Positions 59,881 to 64,000 of a stretch of 64,000 bases of DNA are shown here, piece after piece. The DNA is from Ceratothoa steindachneri (Eukaryota > Arthropoda > Malacostraca > Isopoda > Cymothoidae): NCBI GenBank assembly GCA_963969495.1, contig OZ018323.1, positions 80,796,919 through 80,860,918 on the forward strand. The letters run 5' to 3'. The first letter of the stretch is position 1, and every line of letters starts with the position of its first letter. The notes beneath the pieces were generated by a model. It searched no databases. It was not told the DNA's origin and was given only the letters and a program-made list of their open reading frames with translations. The position numbers and the translations under genes were made by a program.

Positions 59881-60204
59881 ACGCTAAAAATGATAACTTA
59901 CTATATGATATAACCAACCTACTGGATGCAATTAGTTTGTTGCATGGAACACTACAACAGGAGGCTGCTATAAAACTCCCACAGCATATGACCTCTCTCC
60001 ACTGTACCCTGGTCCCTCAGGAGTGTCTGATATATGCCACAATCTTATAGGTTTTAAGTGATTCATCAGATAGTTTGAATAGTGCATTAGCATTTGTCTT
60101 TGACTCAGAAGAGGGGCATAAATATGTAATCGGTACATCACTACTTCCCCCATTACTCAACAAGATAAACTAAATTAAAAATCTTTTAATTCCTGCAAAC
60201 ATAC

Positions 60205-60383
60205 CTTCTGCCTCAACATTTTGGATGGCACCTTTTGAGCAGCCTTGCGTTGCTGGACTTTATAATGAAGAATAGCATGTGATCTTTGTGACTTTGGCAA
60301 AGGAATTTTACTCATATTCCCCCTTATCACTGCATCAGAAAACCTCTTCTTCTTCACATTCTTGATTGATCTAGATGACATAG
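60205..60383 (-). CDS. Ki-67-like AT-hook protein, first recognised coding exon
   Basis: On the - strand the acceptor TTCCTCATTTTCAG (AG at 60,385-60,384) is followed by CT and then ATG at 60,381. Fifty-nine codons run to the donor AGGCAGAAG|GTATGT (GT at 60,204-60,203). The ATG-to-donor length is 177 nt, so the exon ends in phase 0 and joins the giant exon at 57,060 in frame. The sequence begins MSSRSIKNVKKKRFSDAVIR and is very basic. The acceptor just before the ATG shows that there is an upstream exon. It may be 5' UTR, making this ATG the start, or it may be coding (vertebrate Ki-67 has an N-terminal FHA domain, which I do not see in the window). Confidence 0.7.
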
Positions 60384-60592
60384 CTGAAAATGAGGAACAA
60401 AATTGAAAGTATGATCACATCCCCTTGGGATAGTTCTCCCCAATAAAAAGATGGATAGAGGATTACAACCCAATATAGTGCCATCATGGGTATCATTCTG
60501 AGGCCCAACCATATGACCATATACATATCTTGGTTATGTCTACTCCAAACATGAACAGACAAAACAATATGGAAAACGAGGCATATTAAAAT

Positions 60593-60645
60593 ATCAAGTC
60601 GGAAAAAAGTAATGTCTGATTTTTAAATAAAGTTTTAGATAATAT
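60593..60645 (+). repeat. Solo mariner inverted-repeat-like sequence
   Basis: GTAATGTCTGATTTTTAAAT with flanks resembles the inner part of the terminal repeat at 2,820-2,850. No partner repeat or transposase lies nearby, so it may be a solo end or a short non-autonomous relative. Confidence 0.4.
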
Positions 60646-61149
60646 TTATTAAGTAGCAGTTGGAAGCGCGCAGTGCAACAGCATTCGATTTTGTATGGGT
60701 ATCATTCTGAGGCCTATTTGCATTCTGTCACTCTGAGAAGTAGATATTTAATTTTTTTTTCCCTGGGTATTATTTCCTTTTTGAATTTACATGTACTCCC
60801 TTGGTGACGAAAGAAGAAACCATTCATGGATGTATTAGTTATATTATTTGACAGTCCTTTTTAAAGTAATGAAAATGCTAATTGCAGTAAGGAGCATGTA
60901 GTACTTTCTTATAAACTTGATAATGTTAATCAAAATTTTTGTTTCAAACATCCCGGGCTGATTTTAACAATACATCTTACTGAGAGCAAACTGGGTACCT
61001 CTGGCCCGAAACTTATTGTAAAAAGGATAGAAATTTTGAATCACAAAAGCACAGGAAAATTTATTGATTTAACATTAAAAATGAGATCAACTGTTAAATC
61101 CCAACACAATTTGCATTGATTTAAATGTAATAAAACATGTAAACATTAA
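60646..61149. other. Gene-less stretch upstream of the first Ki-67-like exon
   Basis: AT-rich sequence. I looked for an upstream exon with a donor on the - strand and found none convincing. Confidence 0.4.
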
Positions 61150-61420
61150 AACTACTGCAAAGCACCAGGATATACAATATTTTTTCTCTTTCTATTTCCA
61201 TTAGGAGTGAGAATAAATAGATTTCTCCCATTTCCACTTCTTGAGCATCCAACATAGAGCTGAACATGAGAAAAACACTTGAGGCTGTAGCAAATGAAGT
61301 CCCACAACCTTCAGCATGGCCCTGGACTTTGTTGATAGACACTTCAAATCTTTTGAATTCAAATGGCATATCTGGAGGCATCAGTGGAATACGTGGTAAG
61401 TGGCAATGACCTCTACCTCA
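61150..61420 (-). mobile_element. Helitron helicase C-terminal remnant
   Basis: The - strand reads PRIPLMPPDMPFEFKRFEVS and INKVQGH (about 61,400-61,310), the pattern around motifs V-VI of PIF1-type helicases carried by Helitrons (RIPLIP.D.PF.FKR...INK.QGQ). A frameshift follows. In the next frame CFSHVQLYVGCSRSGNGRNL continues to a stop near 61,155, matching the conserved C-terminal end of the same helicases. About ten residues between the blocks are lost. No Helitron termini are identified. Confidence 0.75.
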
Positions 61421-62029
61421 GAGGAGGAAAGATAGGCCCCACAGAAAGGATTCTCAACAGTCATGGGTGCTGTGGACGACTGTGGGCTAAAAACACGCAG
61501 ACGTGTTGTTAAATCAGTTATAAAGCATAACAGTAAATATCTAGAATTATAAAAGTTATAAACGGGAATTTGTTGTGTGCATGATGTTCACCTAGAGTGG
61601 AAGCTTTTACGCAGTGTAAGAAGAATCCTCAAGGCGAGTGCTCCACCCAGCCCAGCCCTGAAACAGAGGGTGGTACCTGCACTGCCTACCTGCATTGGCT
61701 GACGAGCCTGTGCCCCTTCTTATTTGACAAGACTGCTACTACCCCCCCCCCAGCACCAAGAAATAGCCCTGCGCCCCTTCTCATTCGGGTGCTCTTTTTG
61801 TTGTGTCGACCTTGGTTGGGTTGTTGACATTTGTTTACTGCGCCTGTCATACTTTATTTTGTTTTCGGTTGGGAAAATTACAATTTGTATAAAATATTTA
61901 TTTGAATGTGCACGGGTGTTTATCTATTTTTTTTTGTAAATATAAGCTGTAAATATTTTTTTTGTAAAGTAAAGGACTGTATATCAAATTGCATCAATTC
62001 TTCCTCGGGGTTCTCAAGGTCCATAAATC
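61421..62029. other. Stretch between the Helitron and CR1 remnants
   Basis: Mixed sequence with a C homopolymer near 61,743. It may include part of the CR1 5' UTR, but I see no open frame or motif that shows it. Confidence 0.35.
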
Positions 62030-62190
62030 CTAGGATAAGGTTGGAATGCGGGTTAGTCTAGATTTTCGGCCCGCTAAAGTGTGGTGGTTGGGATGCTCCC
62101 GAGAAGAGGTCCAACCCGGACCGCTCACTCGAGGAGCGCCTCCATTAATCGACACCTCGGAGATGTGTATGGCGGAGGGGGTCTTTTTTT

Positions 62191-62373
62191 GTGGACCCTT
62201 ACCGCACCTTCTATGGTAGAAATGATCTCTACCAAAGGGATGGAGTAGATCTATCATTTAAAGGAAAGGCCGTACTCTGCAACATGATACAAGATGTTGT
62301 GGAACGGACCCTAAGAAGTGCCAGGCCCAGAGTGAAGGTGGATGTATGCCACTACGCCCATGTCATGCCTTGA
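62191..62373 (+). pseudogene. CR1 ORF1 C-terminal end
   Basis: Reads DPYRTFYGRNDLYQRDGVDL then FKGKAVLCNMI and ends at TGA 62,371-62,373. In CR1 elements ORF1 ends in an esterase-like (SGNH) domain with a closing D-G-x-H-L motif. Here that site reads DGVDL, so the catalytic histidine appears replaced. Whether the rest of ORF1 exists to the left is not visible. Confidence 0.6.
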
Positions 62374-62467
62374 ACGACTTTCTCAGAGGTCACAGAGAGG
62401 GGGGCAACAAACAAATAAATAAGCCGGGAAAAGGAAGAGCATAGGGAGTCCTATACTCAGGGACTCC

Positions 62468-63240
62468 ATGAAAGTTCTTCTGTTCAATGCGAGGTCAATC
62501 AGGAACAAGTTTCTTGAGCTCTGTGGCCTCGTAGCGACAGAAGAACCTGAGATGGTGGCCATAATGGAGTTGTGGATAAAAACCTCAAGCCGAGATTTTG
62601 AAGGTGAATTCATGATTCCCAGTTACCAGCTCTTCCTGAAGGATAGGCCAGACAGAGAGGGGGACGGTGTGATGTATGTCAAGGATACTCTCAACTTGAC
62701 GGATTGCAACATCGTATCCAACCATGAACTACTAGATGCTGACCTAGAGATAGGTCCTGCCAGATACAGGACCCTGGTGCTTTACAGACCCCCTACTAAA
62801 CTCTTAGGAAGAGGACATGAGTCTGTACCAGCTGTTGGGTGAACTTATAAAAGACAGTGTGTGTATCACCATGGGTGACTTCAATACACATGTTGACTGG
62901 GAAACCAGAGAACCCTGTGGTGAGAACGCACTACTCCTGGAGTTCGCGAACAGAGTTCTTGACTCAATGGGTGAGAGAGCCAACGAGAGAACACAATATC
63001 CTCGACTTGGTTTTCACCCCTGAGGATGACATCGTTGAGGACCTCTCTCTTAGCGAAGAGCTCGGTGGCAGTGACCACCGACTAATTAGATTTGTAGTCA
63101 AAGTCCACAAGGCAGACTTGTCCACTAGTAAATCGAGGAAACTTGATTTGAGAAGAGCAGACTTTGCAGGTCTTCGTGCTGGATCGACTGACGCGAGGCT
63201 GCTGAAGACTCGTGGAACAGTTTCAAAACCACATTCATGA
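62468..63240 (+). pseudogene. CR1 ORF2 AP endonuclease (frameshifted)
   Basis: Starts MKVLLFNARSIRNKF at 62,468, with MAIMELWI at the position where relatives have a TE(T/S)W motif. It continues in a second frame at 62,817-63,023 (CITMGDFNTHVDWE, the GDFN block), then in a third at 62,857-63,240 (NILDLVFTPEDDIV, GGSDHRLIRF). Endonuclease catalytic blocks are therefore present but spread over three frames. Confidence 0.78.
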
Positions 63241-64000
63241 GTCTTCAATCATGTTTCATCCATCTGAAATGCCGCCGTCGGTCTTCTGTTCAACCAAAGG
63301 GGTTTAATCGAGAAATCGGCCAACTGCTTAGGGAGAAGAGAAATGTGTACCGGTAATCGAAGATCTTGGGTGACTTTGACGAATACTGGAAGCTATCCAG
63401 GAGAGTGAAGTCCAGCATAAGGGCAGCTAAGTGGTCTGAGGTACTCAGAGTGGTGAAACTTTGTAAAGAGAATCCCAAGGAATTCTTTGGATATGTAAAC
63501 AGCCATAAACCAACCCATTGAACGATTGGCCCTTTGAGGAATGAGGAGGGGACATTAAAGCAATTAGATGCAGAAAGTGCTAACCTCCTCAACGAATACT
63601 TCTCTTCAGTGTTTACTGAAGAGTGTGGTCCCATCCCCTAGCCAACGAGTCCCTACTCAGTGGGAATAGCTTGAGGATATGGACTTCACCGGAGAAATAG
63701 AAAAGATCACTGACCTAATAACGAATAAGTCACCTGGCCTGGATGGGTTTCTACCCTAAAGTGTTGAAAGAAGTGCGCGATCAAGTGTCATGACACCTGA
63801 GTGCAATCTTCAACATGTCAATCTCGACTGAATGCATTCCTAGAGACTGGCGTGAAGCGGAGGTGAGTCCTATCTTCAAGAAAGGAGACCAAGCCAACCA
63901 TCGAACTACCAACCTATCAGTCTAACTTCGATAGTCAGTAAACTCATGGAAAGCATCATGGTGGCCAAAATGATGTCGCATTTAGTCAAAGGTGCTACTG

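Larger units (their letters stand above)
62030..64000 (+). mobile_element. CR1-like LINE, 5' part, running off the window
   Basis: The same family as the copy at 2990-4875. It carries the end of ORF1 (to 62,373), all of the ORF2 endonuclease (from 62,468) and the start of the reverse transcriptase (63,385-64,000). RT reads continue past the right edge. Sequence shared with the first copy begins near 63,395. It is more decayed than that copy. Confidence 0.85.

Noticed and set aside
61597..61939. Short + strand frames between the Helitron and CR1 remnants
   Set aside because: Cys/Pro-rich by composition around a C homopolymer, with no motif; not supported as coding.

Overview
The window is eukaryotic nuclear DNA, almost certainly from an invertebrate animal. 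Its retrotransposons and mariner elements look like those familiar from arthropods, crustaceans in particular; that placement is inference from style and not from any search. There is no sign of prokaryotic gene organisation. About two thirds of the sequence is mobile-element debris, and almost every long open frame is a retrotransposon fragment.

Two host genes can be read through splice sites and matching intron phases. On the + strand, the last two coding exons of a BNIP1/Sec20-type SNARE lie at 2569-2779 and 9885-10081. The 7.1 kb intron between them holds nested transposons: a mariner with terminal inverted repeats (2805-5833) carrying a 5'-truncated CR1 LINE (about 2990-4875), a LINE of the I group (about 6275-8445), and a second mariner-like remnant (about 8455-9600). 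On the - strand, three exons (60383-60205, 57060-52640, 49298-49215) encode a large, basic, repeat-rich protein with many AT-hooks and an array of 24-residue repeats resembling Ki-67 repeats. Its 4.4 kb middle exon is fully open. A further 78-nt exon-like segment on the - strand (15162-15085) is unassigned.

The dominant mobile family is a LINE of the I group, here called family A: ORF1 with zinc knuckles; ORF2 with AP endonuclease, YVDD reverse transcriptase and RNase H; a 3'-terminal hairpin plus A tail. At least ten copies of different ages are present. One full-length copy (37913-44413) has a 13-bp target duplication and sits inside an older relative. A 5'-truncated copy (26420-32096) also sits inside an older copy, and its unoccupied site survives at 20805-20812 in a paralogous segment. 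That is possible because 18672 to about 37900 is a tandem array of three units of about 5.6 kb, each joining an anonymous segment to an old family A copy.

From 44.9 to 48.9 kb lie a second I-group LINE (family B) split by a mariner remnant, then a hAT-like MITE. The Ki-67-like gene fills 49.2-60.4 kb; its introns hold LINE debris, including an RTE-like fragment. The right edge holds a Helitron helicase remnant (about 61.15-61.42 kb) and the 5' part of another CR1 element running off the window. All family names come from motif reading by eye.
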